Source: Pyropia yezoensis (lineage: Eukaryota > Rhodophyta > Bangiophyceae > Bangiales > Bangiaceae). Taken from it: 64,000 nucleotides of DNA. The stretch spans positions 37,300,894 through 37,364,893 of the forward strand of contig CM020618.1 of the NCBI GenBank assembly GCA_009829735.1, written 5' to 3'. Shown one piece after another: positions 30,831 to 40,800 of this stretch (its first letter is position 1; each line of letters begins with the position of its first letter). Both the position numbers and the translations under genes were made by a program. The notes under the pieces are model-generated. The model made no database searches, was not told where the DNA came from, and saw only the letters and a list, made by a program, of their open reading frames with translations.

Positions 30831-32289
30831 GGCGCAGACCAACAGGTGCGAACAAGGAAGAGCGAGGTGCACCCGACGGACAAACAAAGAGACCCAACGG
30901 GGGAGACGCGATGGTTGGGCGGCGGCGGAGGTAGACGAGCGGCACCACACCGCAACCGGCAACATACAGAACAGCTGTTCTACCAGGTAGGTAGGTAAAT
31001 AGGTGCAACGCGAGTCGCAATCGGAGGCCACCGGGTGGCGCGTCGACTGGGACGTGGAGCTCACACTCCTCGGTTCAAGATGGGCAGTTTTAAACACTTG
31101 CCCCACGTGCGCTTCCTCGCGGGGCTGTTCAATCAAGGAGTTGGCCGCTTCTGGCCGATTTTAGGGACGTCGTTAATTTTTTGTGTGTATACAAGTATTG
31201 CAGAGGCTTTTCAAATTATTAGCGAAGCTACTATACGAGATGGACACCCTTAACGTCGATTCGTGGCTCACAGTCGCCCTCAGCTTGACGTCAATAGGGG
31301 CGCTGATTGGTCAATTGGAGGGTCGGGCACGGGAAGCTTGAATAGCTCTGAGCCGCACGTTCTCCGGCGCTGCATGATTGGACGGCGAATAGACGGCGAA
31401 CGTCGTTCGAAGTTTGCCGTTCACCAAGCAAGTACTTGCAATTTCCTCGGTCTTTCTTGAAAAGTACTGTTGCTGGAGCACGCACATCCGCGTATGTGGA
31501 ATCTTGGTGTGGCGAGGCGCGGCAGCCTCATGTGGAATCTCGGCATGGCTCCCCGCGCGAGCACCACGTTCTGAGGCCGCCCCCACCGGTCCCAACGCGG
31601 CGGGGCCCCCTCCTCGCACAGTTTGGGCGCAGGCATGTTCCACGCCCGTGGGCCCACGGGAGGGCGCCCGCGGCCCCCTCTGCGCCGGAGTGCCAGGGCT
31701 GGTCCCCCCCCCTCCCACAACTCGGGCAGAGCCAGGGTGCTGGTGCTCCGGACGCCCCTCCTTGAGTGTTCTGCGGCCCCTCTTGCCGAGCGCTCCCACG
31801 CACCTCTGTGCACTTGTGCACATGCGGTGCCGCGCAGCACGCGGCGTGGGTTGGCGCCGTTTGTGTCATGTACCCACACCATCCCCCCCGCAGTCCTTCA
31901 CCATCACCCCCCGCAGCCCATCACCTCCCTCAGCCGCGGACCTTTCGCTTGTGGCGTCTGCCTCCCTTCTCTTCACCCTGGGCGTCGGGGGTGTGGGCGG
32001 GCGGATGGGTGAGGACGAGGTTGAGGAGGGTGGCATGGGCGAGGAGGCTGTCCCATCGACGCTTCCGGCGTCCTCCACTGACGTATCGTCCTGCCGCCTC
32101 TGAGGTGGTCATGTGCGGGTGTTGTGCTTTGATTGCTTTTATTTGAGGGTTTATGCATGATCGCGAGCGGGGAATAAACGTGCGCGCGCGTGTCGATAAA
32201 TAGTAGGACCACGCACTGGGGGGGCAAGGACCGTCCGCGAGAGGGAAGAGATGCCTCTAGTCGTATGGGCGCCGGCCACGGCGGCCGCG
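30831..32289. other. Intergenic between the OTU gene and the minisatellite
   Basis: An AT-rich island spans about 31150-31250. A 229-codon plus frame (31414-32103) is Pro/Ala/Ser-rich, overlaps equally long minus frames and has no recognisable motif, so I do not call it. Confidence 0.3.
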
Positions 32290-32329
32290 ACGCCCAGCGA
32301 CGACGTCAGCATCGATGCCGACGCGCAGC

Positions 32330-33010
32330 GGAGGGAGGTGAGCGTCACCGACAAGGTGAGAGCCGCCGGCGGTGGCAGCAGAGGGAGGCGAGGGCGACGG
32401 AGGAGAAACGCCGCACGAGCGGTGGTGACCGAGGGAGGCGGACGCGACAAAGGAGACGCGCAGGAACAATGATGGCGGCCGAGGGAGGGGGAGGCGACAG
32501 AAGAGGCGGGTGGCAGCAATGATGGCGGCCGGGGGAGAGGGCAGCGACGGAGGAGGCACGCGGCACCGACGATGACGACCGAGGGAGGGGGCGACGACGG
32601 AGGAGGCGGGCGGCACCAACAGTGACGGCCGACGGAGGGGGGCAGCGACGGGAGAGGCGGGCGGCACCGACGATGATGGCCGAGGGCGGGGGGAGCGACG
32701 GGGGAGGCCGGCTGCACCAACGGTGACGGCCGAGGGAGAGACCTGCGACGGGGGACACGGGCGACACCAACGGTGACGGCCGAGGGAGAGGGCAGTGACG
32801 GGGGGGACGGGCCCCACCAGGGGTGACGGCAGGGACAGGCGCCAGCGACAGTGGTGGCGGGGGGCACCGACGGTGGCGGCGCATGGAAGCGGCCGCGAGC
32901 GAGGCGGGCGGCGCCAACAGTGGCGGACAAGGGCGCCGGCCGCGACGAGAAAGGCGCGCGGCACAGACGGTGGCGGCGGGGCGTCGTCGCGGCGAGGATG
33001 AGGCCGGCGG
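32330..33010. repeat. Minisatellite, about 50-bp unit, about 13 copies
   Basis: Units of the type gatgacggccgagggagggg followed by cgacggaggaggcgggcggcaccaac recur about every 49-51 bp, with starts near 32474, 32525, 32574, 32624, 32674, 32724, 32775 and 32825. Copies degrade toward both ends. Stop codons are almost absent in several frames on both strands, so the long overlapping frames here are by-products of composition. Confidence 0.8.
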
Positions 33011-33212
33011 CGCAGGTCATGGACACAATCGGTAGGAATACACGTGGCCGCTAATTATATGTATTTAGAGCGGGCTGTTCCCGCAGGCTCACTACTGCCA
33101 ATTTTTCTCCTCGAATACTGGATGTATTTTGGCGCTCCTCTGAAAAAGCTTCGCTCTCAGCCCCCTTTGCGCCGTGCTGGGGGCTATATTGATTAAGTAT
33201 TGACGACTGACC

Positions 33213-34286
33213 TTGTGGACTGCCTGCCAGCATGGTCATTGGCAGCACCTGTCGCAAGGGCGTGGACTCACTTGGCCCAGCTCGCGCCGGCTCGGAACGG
33301 CACGCGTCCAGGCTTTTCTGCCGAGTCCAAGCAAAGACGACGACGCACCTGCCCACATGGAAGCACATGGGAAGAAGGGGTGTGGGCGGTTGCCTCCGCG
33401 GGCGAGAGCGCGCCCTCTTCTTGATGCCCTCCGCTGCCGGATGGGTTCTGCTCGAGGGCGCGACCACGGTGGGAAAGGCCTCACTCGCTCCGAAGCCCTC
33501 TATTTAGTGCACGGAGCGGATAAATCAGTGCGACGGCCCATACTGGGGCGTCGTACCCCTCCGCGCCCCTCTGTTCTCGAAGCGCGTACCCAACGGACGC
33601 TACTCGGCGCCACAAAAGGGCGGCGGGTGGCCACTGTGGACAGTTTCAAAAGCTTGCAGAAGTTCTGGACGGGATGGCGGCTCCCACGTCATTCCTGCGC
33701 GGTTTATCCCGTCGCTCTGACAGCGACACACTCGTTGGCCGTAGCGCTCGGCTTGAGTGGGCGGCAGTTGTGCAGTGATATGACTATATTCGCTCCCCTC
33801 AGCCGACCAACAAGAATGAGTGAGCGTTGGGTAGCCTGCGCAGGCCACCGCCGATGGAGTGGCAAGACAGGCCGCCGACGAGTGCCGGTATGTACCCTTT
33901 CTCCTCGACAGGGACGACTCGGGCTTATGTATCTAGAGTGGCCGCATTTCAGGTGTGTGAGAACCCATGATCAAAATCTTGCCACCCTAGTGTTTCAGCA
34001 GGAAGCAGAGCATTCAACGGCCAATGGCCAAGCCCAGCAGCCGCTTGAAAAATATCTTCGGATGTGCCTTTTCATCATTACCACAGAAGTATCTTGGCAT
34101 GGGCCTCTTGGAGGACAAGAAAATACGAGAAACATATCGCGAGGCCTCGCGACGGCCCCCAGCCGCGGGCCCACGCGTGCGAGGGCGGCGGCACAGGCGG
34201 CCTCCACCGTTGCGCGATCCCTACGGACAGGGAGCCGCACGCCGATTCGTCGGCGGGCCCATGCGTGCCCAGTTTGCACTGATTGA
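33213..34286 (+). CDS. Unidentified ORF with a weak SEN54-like segment
   Basis: This is a 357-codon frame in DNA of lower GC than the neighbours; an internal ATG lies at 33357. One segment, GKGLTRSEALYLVHGADK with a preceding MG, recalls the PEEALYLVERG core of the N-terminal domain of tRNA-splicing endonuclease subunit SEN54. Nothing after it resembles the rest of SEN54. A single exon of a split gene, a decayed copy or pure chance are all possible. Confidence 0.18.
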   Translation: MWTACQHGHWQHLSQGRGLTWPSSRRLGTARVQAFLPSPSKDDDAPAHMEAHGKKGCGRLPPRARARPLLDALRCRMGSARGRDHGGKGLTRSEALYLVHGADKSVRRPILGRRTPPRPSVLEARTQRTLLGATKGRRVATVDSFKSLQKFWTGWRLPRHSCAVYPVALTATHSLAVALGLSGRQLCSDMTIFAPLSRPTRMSERWVACAGHRRWSGKTGRRRVPVCTLSPRQGRLGLMYLEWPHFRCVRTHDQNLATLVFQQEAEHSTANGQAQQPLEKYLRMCLFIITTEVSWHGPLGGQENTRNISRGLATAPSRGPTRARAAAQAASTVARSLRTGSRTPIRRRAHACPVCTD

Positions 34287-34523
34287 TTGATCTGCCATGG
34301 GCACGCCTCGCATCGATAGACCCAGCCGAACACGCCATCGCCACCGTCGTCCCTAACCGCTGTTTATTGGGCATCCTTAACCGTGCACGTTGTCGCAGTG
34401 GTGCACACTTCTTCAACCTCACGGCCCACACGGACGTGCTGTTGCGCGCGCCTCAACCGCGAGCGCACCCTTCCCGCCCACCCCTCCCCCTCCTTTCCCC
34501 CCTCCCGCTCTCCCGCTGCCGCT

Positions 34524-36182
34524 ATGGCGCCTGTCGCGGCCTTCCTGCCCGCCGCCCCCGTAACCGCTGCTCGCGCCTCTGTAGGCAGCCGCAGCAGCGC
34601 GCTGGTGTCGACGGCCCCTCCCACCCCTCTGGGCCGTGCCCCCTCCCGGGGTGCCGCCGCCGTGGTGACCCCCCGCATGACGATGGAGGCGCCCGCGCCG
34701 GGTGCGACGACCACCCCCACAGCCAAGGCGTCGGTGGGCCTCGTGGGCCTGGCGGTGATGGGCCAGAACCTTGCGCTGAACATTGCGGACCACGGCTTCC
34801 CGATCTCGGTGTTCAACCGCAGCGCATCCAAGACCAAGGACACGGTCGCCCGCGCCGAGGCCGAGGGCCTGTCGGAGAAGCTGTCAGGCTATGAGGACAT
34901 GGCGGAGTTTGTCGCGTCCCTCGCCACACCCCGCCGGGTGATTATGCTGGTCAAGGCGGGTGCACCAGTGGACGCGACCATTGCGGTGCTGCGGGAACAC
35001 CTCGAGCCTGGCGATATGATCATTGACGGTGGCAACGAGTTTTACACCAACACCGAGCGGCGGTCCAAGGACCTCGCCGGCGATGGCCTGCTGTACATGG
35101 GCATGGGTGTATCGGGCGGGGAAGATGGTGCGCGGTTGGGGCCCAGCCTTATGCCCGGCGGGCCTCGCTCTGCATACGAGGCGCTTGAGCCGATGCTCCG
35201 CTCCATCGCCGCTCAGGTGGACGACGGCCCTTGCGTGACGTACATTGGTACCGGTGGTGCGGGCAACTACGTCAAGATGGTGCACAATGGGATTGAGTAT
35301 GGGGACATGCAGCTGATTGGCGAGGCTTATGACGTGCTCAAGACTGTTGGCGGAATGAGCGCCTCCGAGATTGCAGCGGTGTTTGAGGAGTGGAACGAAT
35401 CCAACCTGCAGTCCTTCCTCGTGGAGATTACCGCCGCCATCCTCCGCACATCGGACGACCTGGTTGGCGACGGCTCGGCGCTGGTGGAGAAGGTGCTGGA
35501 CCAGACTGGCGCCAAGGGCACGGGCATGTGGACAGTACAGGAGGCGGCCGCACGGCTGGTGCCCATCCCCACCATCGCAGCGGCCCTCGAGGCACGTTAC
35601 CTCTCGGCTCTCAAGGAGGACCGCACTGCTGCGTCGGCTGTGCTGGCCGGCCCCTCCACCGACGCGGCGCCGTCCGTGACTGCGGAAGAGAAGGCGGCGC
35701 TCGTTGCGGCCGTGCGGTCCGCACTGTACGCGTCCAAGATTTGCTCTTACGCGCAGGGCATGAACCTCATCCGCGCGGCTGGCAAGGAGTACGGGTGGGG
35801 CCTGGACCTAGGCTCCATTTCGCGCATCTGGAAGGGCGGCTGCATCATCCGCGCTGTCTTTTTGGACCGCATCAAGGCGGCGTACGACGTGGACGCGGAG
35901 CTCGCGTCGTTGCTTGTGGACCCTGGCTTCGCGTCCGAGCTGGCGTCGGCCCAATCAGCGTGGCGATCGGTGGTGACGACGGCCATCAATGCGGGTGTGT
36001 CGGTGCCGGCCATGTCTGGCAGCCTTGCCTACTATGATACCTACCGGCGGACGGTCCTGCCGTCGGCCCAGATGGTGCAGTCGCAGCGTGACTTTTTCGG
36101 CAGCCATACGTACAAGCGGTTGGACAAGGACGGCGTGTACCATACGCGCTGGTCCAGCGATGGTGTAACGGAGACGCAGTAG
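34524..36182 (+). CDS. PGD: 6-phosphogluconate dehydrogenase, decarboxylating, probably plastid-targeted
   Basis: It oxidises 6-phosphogluconate to ribulose 5-phosphate and CO2 with NADP+, the second NADPH-producing step of the oxidative pentose phosphate pathway. The 552-residue intronless product starts at the first in-frame ATG. Residues 1-65 are rich in Ala, Ser, Thr and Arg with no acidic run, like a plastid transit peptide. The Rossmann entry is VGLVGLAVMGQNLALN, followed by VFNRS, the LMPGG segment, GGAGNYVKMVHNGIEYGDMQ (substrate and catalytic Lys region) and the C-terminal SQRDFFGSHTYKRLD. All expected blocks are present, so it should be active. It converges with the inositol-dehydrogenase-like gene, 472 bp away. 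Confidence 0.95.
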   Translation: MAPVAAFLPAAPVTAARASVGSRSSALVSTAPPTPLGRAPSRGAAAVVTPRMTMEAPAPGATTTPTAKASVGLVGLAVMGQNLALNIADHGFPISVFNRSASKTKDTVARAEAEGLSEKLSGYEDMAEFVASLATPRRVIMLVKAGAPVDATIAVLREHLEPGDMIIDGGNEFYTNTERRSKDLAGDGLLYMGMGVSGGEDGARLGPSLMPGGPRSAYEALEPMLRSIAAQVDDGPCVTYIGTGGAGNYVKMVHNGIEYGDMQLIGEAYDVLKTVGGMSASEIAAVFEEWNESNLQSFLVEITAAILRTSDDLVGDGSALVEKVLDQTGAKGTGMWTVQEAAARLVPIPTIAAALEARYLSALKEDRTAASAVLAGPSTDAAPSVTAEEKAALVAAVRSALYASKICSYAQGMNLIRAAGKEYGWGLDLGSISRIWKGGCIIRAVFLDRIKAAYDVDAELASLLVDPGFASELASAQSAWRSVVTTAINAGVSVPAMSGSLAYYDTYRRTVLPSAQMVQSQRDFFGSHTYKRLDKDGVYHTRWSSDGVTETQ

Positions 36183-36654
36183 GATGCAGGTTGTGAGCTC
36201 ATCTTGTGCGGTCCTCTATTTTTGTTGTGTATGACCTCGCGATGGGTGCGTGGTCAGCTTGTACGATTTCCCCCCCTCTGTTCGTCCTTTTGTTCCCGCG
36301 TGGGTGTAGTATGATTTGCCATGGTCGAGGTGCTTAGGAAAGAGACGACACCGATGGACACTGATCGAACGCTCCGTCCATTTAATCTTCGTGTTGAAGG
36401 CACGCACGAGGCGGATCCCGGTCTCCGCGCGGTCTCCACGGACTGCATGTCGGGGGACGTACCAGGATGTTGCAAGTATCTAGATACATACACGGCAATA
36501 ACAGTTGGGTTTAACAAACAGTAAACAATGCGACCAGTGTACAAAAAGGAGCTGTGCCTACGTGTGGAGCGGGTTCCGATCACCACGCCAGTCCACACAC
36601 CACAAGCCGAAAGACAAACCCGCAAGAAACCCAGGAGGATCGTGAGCGTGCAAC
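36183..36654. other. Convergent intergenic spacer
   Basis: This holds the two 3' ends of the convergent 6PGDH and oxidoreductase genes. It is AT-richer than the coding flanks. No further gene is seen. Confidence 0.4.
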
Positions 36655-37857
36655 TTATGCCACCCCAGCCGCGGCCTTGACGAGGTCAACTTCGTCCAAC
36701 CGCACCAGACGCCCCTCCTTGACACTCAGCTGGGCAGCCTTGGCGGCAACAATGGGTGCCCGGCCGTCGGCCCCGCCGACGGGCACCTCACCGTCTTGGG
36801 CCACCATCGTCACGAACGCGCCCATGATGCCCGTGTAGGCCGCCGCGTAGCGGTCCATGAAAAAGTCGTACGGCAGCCCAGCGCCAATGCCCGCCTCGGT
36901 GCTGACCGTCACCGTGTCGGCAGACTTGTTGCCGCCCACGACGCTGCCCTTGCCGCCAAACACCTCAATGCGCTGGTCGTAGCCAAAGCCGCACCGCCGG
37001 CTGTTCTCAATCGTCCCAAACGCGCCGTTGCTCATCTTGAGCACCGTCACCACCGTGTCGAGGTCGCCCGCCTCCTGGGCAGCGCTCTCAATCGCCGCGC
37101 CAGTCACGTAGACGCTCTCAATCTCGGCACCACACACAAAGCGGGCCATGTCAAAGTCGTGGCTGGCCATGTCCAGAAAGATGCCGCCGCTCTTAGCCAG
37201 ATAATCTGCAGGCGGCGGCGACGGGTCGCGGCTCGTGATGGTAAACGTGCGAACGTCACCAATGGCCCCAGACGCCACAACCGACTTGACTTTCTGGAAG
37301 TTGGAGTCAAAGCGGCGCTGGAAGCCGACCAGCAGCTTCACGCCCGTCCGCTCCACCACCTCAAGGCACGAGTCAATGGTGGCAAGGTCATTGCTAATGG
37401 GCTTCTCGCAAAAAATGGCCTTCCCCGCCTCGGCACAAGCGATAATCTGCTCAGCGTGGAAGGGCGTCGGGGAGCCAATGACAACGCCGTCCACGTCGGG
37501 GTTAGCGACCAGCTCCTTCCAGTCGGCCACCCAGGTGGTGGAAAACTCAGCAGCCACCGAACGGCCAAACTTCTCAAACGGGTCTGCGACGGCCACCAGC
37601 TTGGCGCCCAGGGTAGAGGAGATGGCCTTGGCGTGCACCTGGCCAATGCGGCCACAGCCAATGATCCCGATGCCAACGGGCTTGGGCGTCGCCGGCGCCC
37701 CAGACGACGTCGCCCCGGCGTCCATCCGCACCGCCGCCGCTGCCGTAGGGGCGACGCGCCCGCCCAGCGGGCGCGACCGCGTCAGCTCATGGTGCCGCGT
37801 GGGTACCAGGGAGGACCGGACGGGCGCGCCAACGCCCACAGCCGTCGCGAACGCCAT
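36655..37857 (-). CDS. Inositol 2-dehydrogenase-like oxidoreductase (GFO/IDH/MocA family), with presequence
   Basis: The ATG at 37857 gives 400 residues. The first 60 are Ala/Arg/Ser/Thr-rich and look like an organelle transit peptide. Then come the NAD-binding GIGIIGCGRIGQVHA, VAVADPF, DGVVIGSPTPFH, the family motif EKP with Lys152, and the catalytic pair Asp229 and His233 in DMASHDFDMARFV. Within the family it looks most like bacterial myo-inositol 2-dehydrogenases (IolG), which oxidise myo-inositol to 2-keto-myo-inositol. Sugar or scyllo-inositol specificity cannot be excluded. Land plants generally use a different, oxygenase route for inositol, so a bacterial-type enzyme with a targeting peptide would fit an acquired gene. 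That is inference. Confidence 0.85.
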   Translation of the reverse strand: MAFATAVGVGAPVRSSLVPTRHHELTRSRPLGGRVAPTAAAAVRMDAGATSSGAPATPKPVGIGIIGCGRIGQVHAKAISSTLGAKLVAVADPFEKFGRSVAAEFSTTWVADWKELVANPDVDGVVIGSPTPFHAEQIIACAEAGKAIFCEKPISNDLATIDSCLEVVERTGVKLLVGFQRRFDSNFQKVKSVVASGAIGDVRTFTITSRDPSPPPADYLAKSGGIFLDMASHDFDMARFVCGAEIESVYVTGAAIESAAQEAGDLDTVVTVLKMSNGAFGTIENSRRCGFGYDQRIEVFGGKGSVVGGNKSADTVTVSTEAGIGAGLPYDFFMDRYAAAYTGIMGAFVTMVAQDGEVPVGGADGRAPIVAAKAAQLSVKEGRLVRLDEVDLVKAAAGVA

Positions 37858-40800
37858 AGTGGAACAGGAAGGACCTGGTGAGAAGAAGAACACGTAGTCC
37901 GGAAGTGCAGAATGGGAGGGACGAGAGAGACAACAGTCTGGTGGGGATGGTGGGATGGGGGGGGGTGAGAGGAGACGCGGCAGTAGCGGGCACTCGGTTT
38001 GTGAGGTGAAGGGCACGACGTCGTAGTGGACGACGCCGGTCTGGTCGATTGCGGCCAGCAACGGCTCGAGGTCTTGTTGGCCACCCCGTCGCGCGCCTCG
38101 ACTGATTCCGCGGCTATCGCACAGAGCACGTTCATCGGTGGCCGAGGGCCAGCGAAAATATCGGTTCGAGGCACGCTGCACCCCACGCGGCCAGGGGCGG
38201 CGCAGCGTCGGGAGTGGAAAGCCTGCCGCCACCAATAAAAATGGCCGTGGAAAGCCATAGTTCACCGGCCGCAGTGGACGACAGGCGGCTGCACCCCCCT
38301 CGGATCCCCAGCTGACGGCCGTGCGCTGGCTGCCAGCATAATTGGAAGGTGAAATAATAAATTGACACCGACGAATCTTTCATGAGGATGGACGCAGTTG
38401 ACGAAGCCGACGATTGACTGCTGCGGTCATGTAGACTGAATGGACGGAGAGCGCCGTGGAAGCCGCCGCTGTCGACAGACGATGGTGTCCCACACAGATT
38501 TACATAAATCATGGGAGGCGGGCCACCGCCGCCATCTCTGGCCCAGTCATGGGTGTGCGCCGCCCCACCGACCGCCACTCTCCATGCAACATCACCGCGA
38601 CCCCGCCGCCCTGAGGATACTGTCTTGCCATAGACCACCATCCACGGGACTGCTGCTGTATGCACACGCCGGTGCTCGCGGGGAGCCCCCTGGACAGGTG
38701 GGCCAACTCGTCACGCACCGTTTCTCTCCGGCGGGCGGTCCCTCCGCTGCCCACATGTAGTGGCATCGCATTAACTGTACTCGCTGGCGCGTGTTGACCT
38801 AAAGCCACCACACAGCCGTGGGCCGCCGCCGCCCCGCACGCCCCAAGAGGCCGAAGTAGAACGCTCCCATTTAGCCGGCGGCCGTCATGCGGCGTGCGCC
38901 TTTCCCAGGTCAGTTTCGCGGACAGCAGAGCCGCTCCCACACAAAGGACATGTGCACACATACATACAACCCACGGGGGCAGTCCCCGTTTGTTTGTGAG
39001 TACAGCTAAGGCACCCACCGGGTGGGAGCCGGGACGGCGCTCCCACTCGGTGGAAGCCGGGACAGCGACGGGAGAGGGACCGAGAGCGGAGCCCGGCCAG
39101 GTGTGGGAGCGGGAGCGGCACCTTCCCCCGCGGAGTGCGGGGGGGAGGCCCAGGAGCGGGATGCTTGTACTGAGGGGCGTGGGAGAGGGACGACCGCGCG
39201 GCGAGGCACCCTGGGGGCGCGGGAGACTGAGGTCCGAGCGGCGCCCGGGGTTGAAGTAGGTCGACCCCCGAGGACTCAAGTTGGCCATGAGGGAGATTGG
39301 TACACCGTTTCACTGCGTGTCCCGCCCGACACCCGGGCCCCGCAGTTACCACCGCGGGTGTGTCAGTCCCCAACACCGTTGACACAGGAGCACCACGACC
39401 CTGGTAGGACGCAGAGCACCTTTCCCTGCGCCGCAAGGGAGCGGAAGATAAGCAAGTTGATGGGGCACCGCTGTCCACTCCAGCGCCTGTCCAGCGCTGG
39501 CCACTCCCCGCACAGCTGCAAGATGGGCGAGAGGGGCGTGGCCGACCATTCCGACATCGGGGCGGGCGGATGAGTCCCGATGAGACGGAATCGGGGAGGG
39601 GGAAGGGGGCAGGGAGGGAGGGGGCATCTACTCGGAAGCGCCACCACCACACGAGCTAGCTACCCCACCACACGGGGAAAGGGGGGGGCGGCAGTCGAAG
39701 ACTTAGTTGGATGCGGCAGGTCCACGACGGCCGCCATGCGGCTCACTCTCTACCTCCCCCACAAACCCCAGCCGGACCTCCCCCATTCAGCCGCCGAAAT
39801 AGGGTAGGCGGCCGTCCCCGTAGGCACGGCGACGGGCCACCGCAGCCCGGGACGCCACGGCGGCGGTTTCGCTGCTGCCTGGCCCCCACCAGAGCCGCCC
39901 CCGACGTCGCGTCGGGGTCGCGACCCCCCGCAACGTCCTCCCCCCCCCTCCACGCTAGCCACCCCCGCGCCTGCCCTCGCCCCCCGTTCCGAACAGCACC
40001 ACCGTCACCCACGCCGCCGCACCGCTGCGTACCTTCCAACCCTCGCCAAAGTGGCTGACGACGGGATTTCCCCGCCCTCAGCGACGCGCGCGCGGCGGCG
40101 TGCCGCTGTCGGCGGGCCCGCCAGTGTTTGGGGCGCGCACAGCCGGTGCCGCCACGCCATTCCACAAGCGGCCGTGTCGGGGCACAGCTCCCGGCCGTGA
40201 CCCCCAGAACCTCCATCAAGGTGCGTTCACGCGCCCAGGCCGGCGGAGTGCCTCGCTGCACGCGGGTGCCCGCGCACCCCCCCCCCCCTCTTCGCACCTC
40301 CCTCTTGAAAAACGACAGGTCACGAGACAGCATCCACGCCGTCCCTTCCCCCCCCGGAAGAAATAGGGCACACCCACCTACCTCGTGAGTTCGGTACCAC
40401 CTCGTTTCCCCCCCCACCTCGTTGAATATGGACCCCCGCGACCACTCTCACCTGTTGTCGCGTGGTCTGAGCTCGCCTGGCGATTTTCCCAATCCGCGCG
40501 GTAGCCGCAGCCTACCGTGTGCTGATACGTGACTGCCTGCCGTGCCCACCACGCGCCAGCTGCAGTGACGGCGGGTGCGAGCGACAAGTTTTTGAAGGAG
40601 GGGTTTCAAAGAAGAAGAAAAAGGCCTTGGCCCCGCCAGACCCCCCCTCCGCGCGGGCCCCGCGACGGAGCGTGCGCGGGGCCTGGCGGTGTAAGGATAC
40701 CCTCAGCACTGATGAAAAGCACAGCGTCGGCGGGGGGGGGGGGGGGGGGGGGCGGCGTGCGTCGGCGCATTTCGAGCAGAAAAAAATGCGCAGGCCGCCG

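Noticed and set aside
32151..33026. 291-codon minus ORF and overlapping frames on both strands
   Set aside because: They are generated by a 50-bp minisatellite that lacks stop codons.
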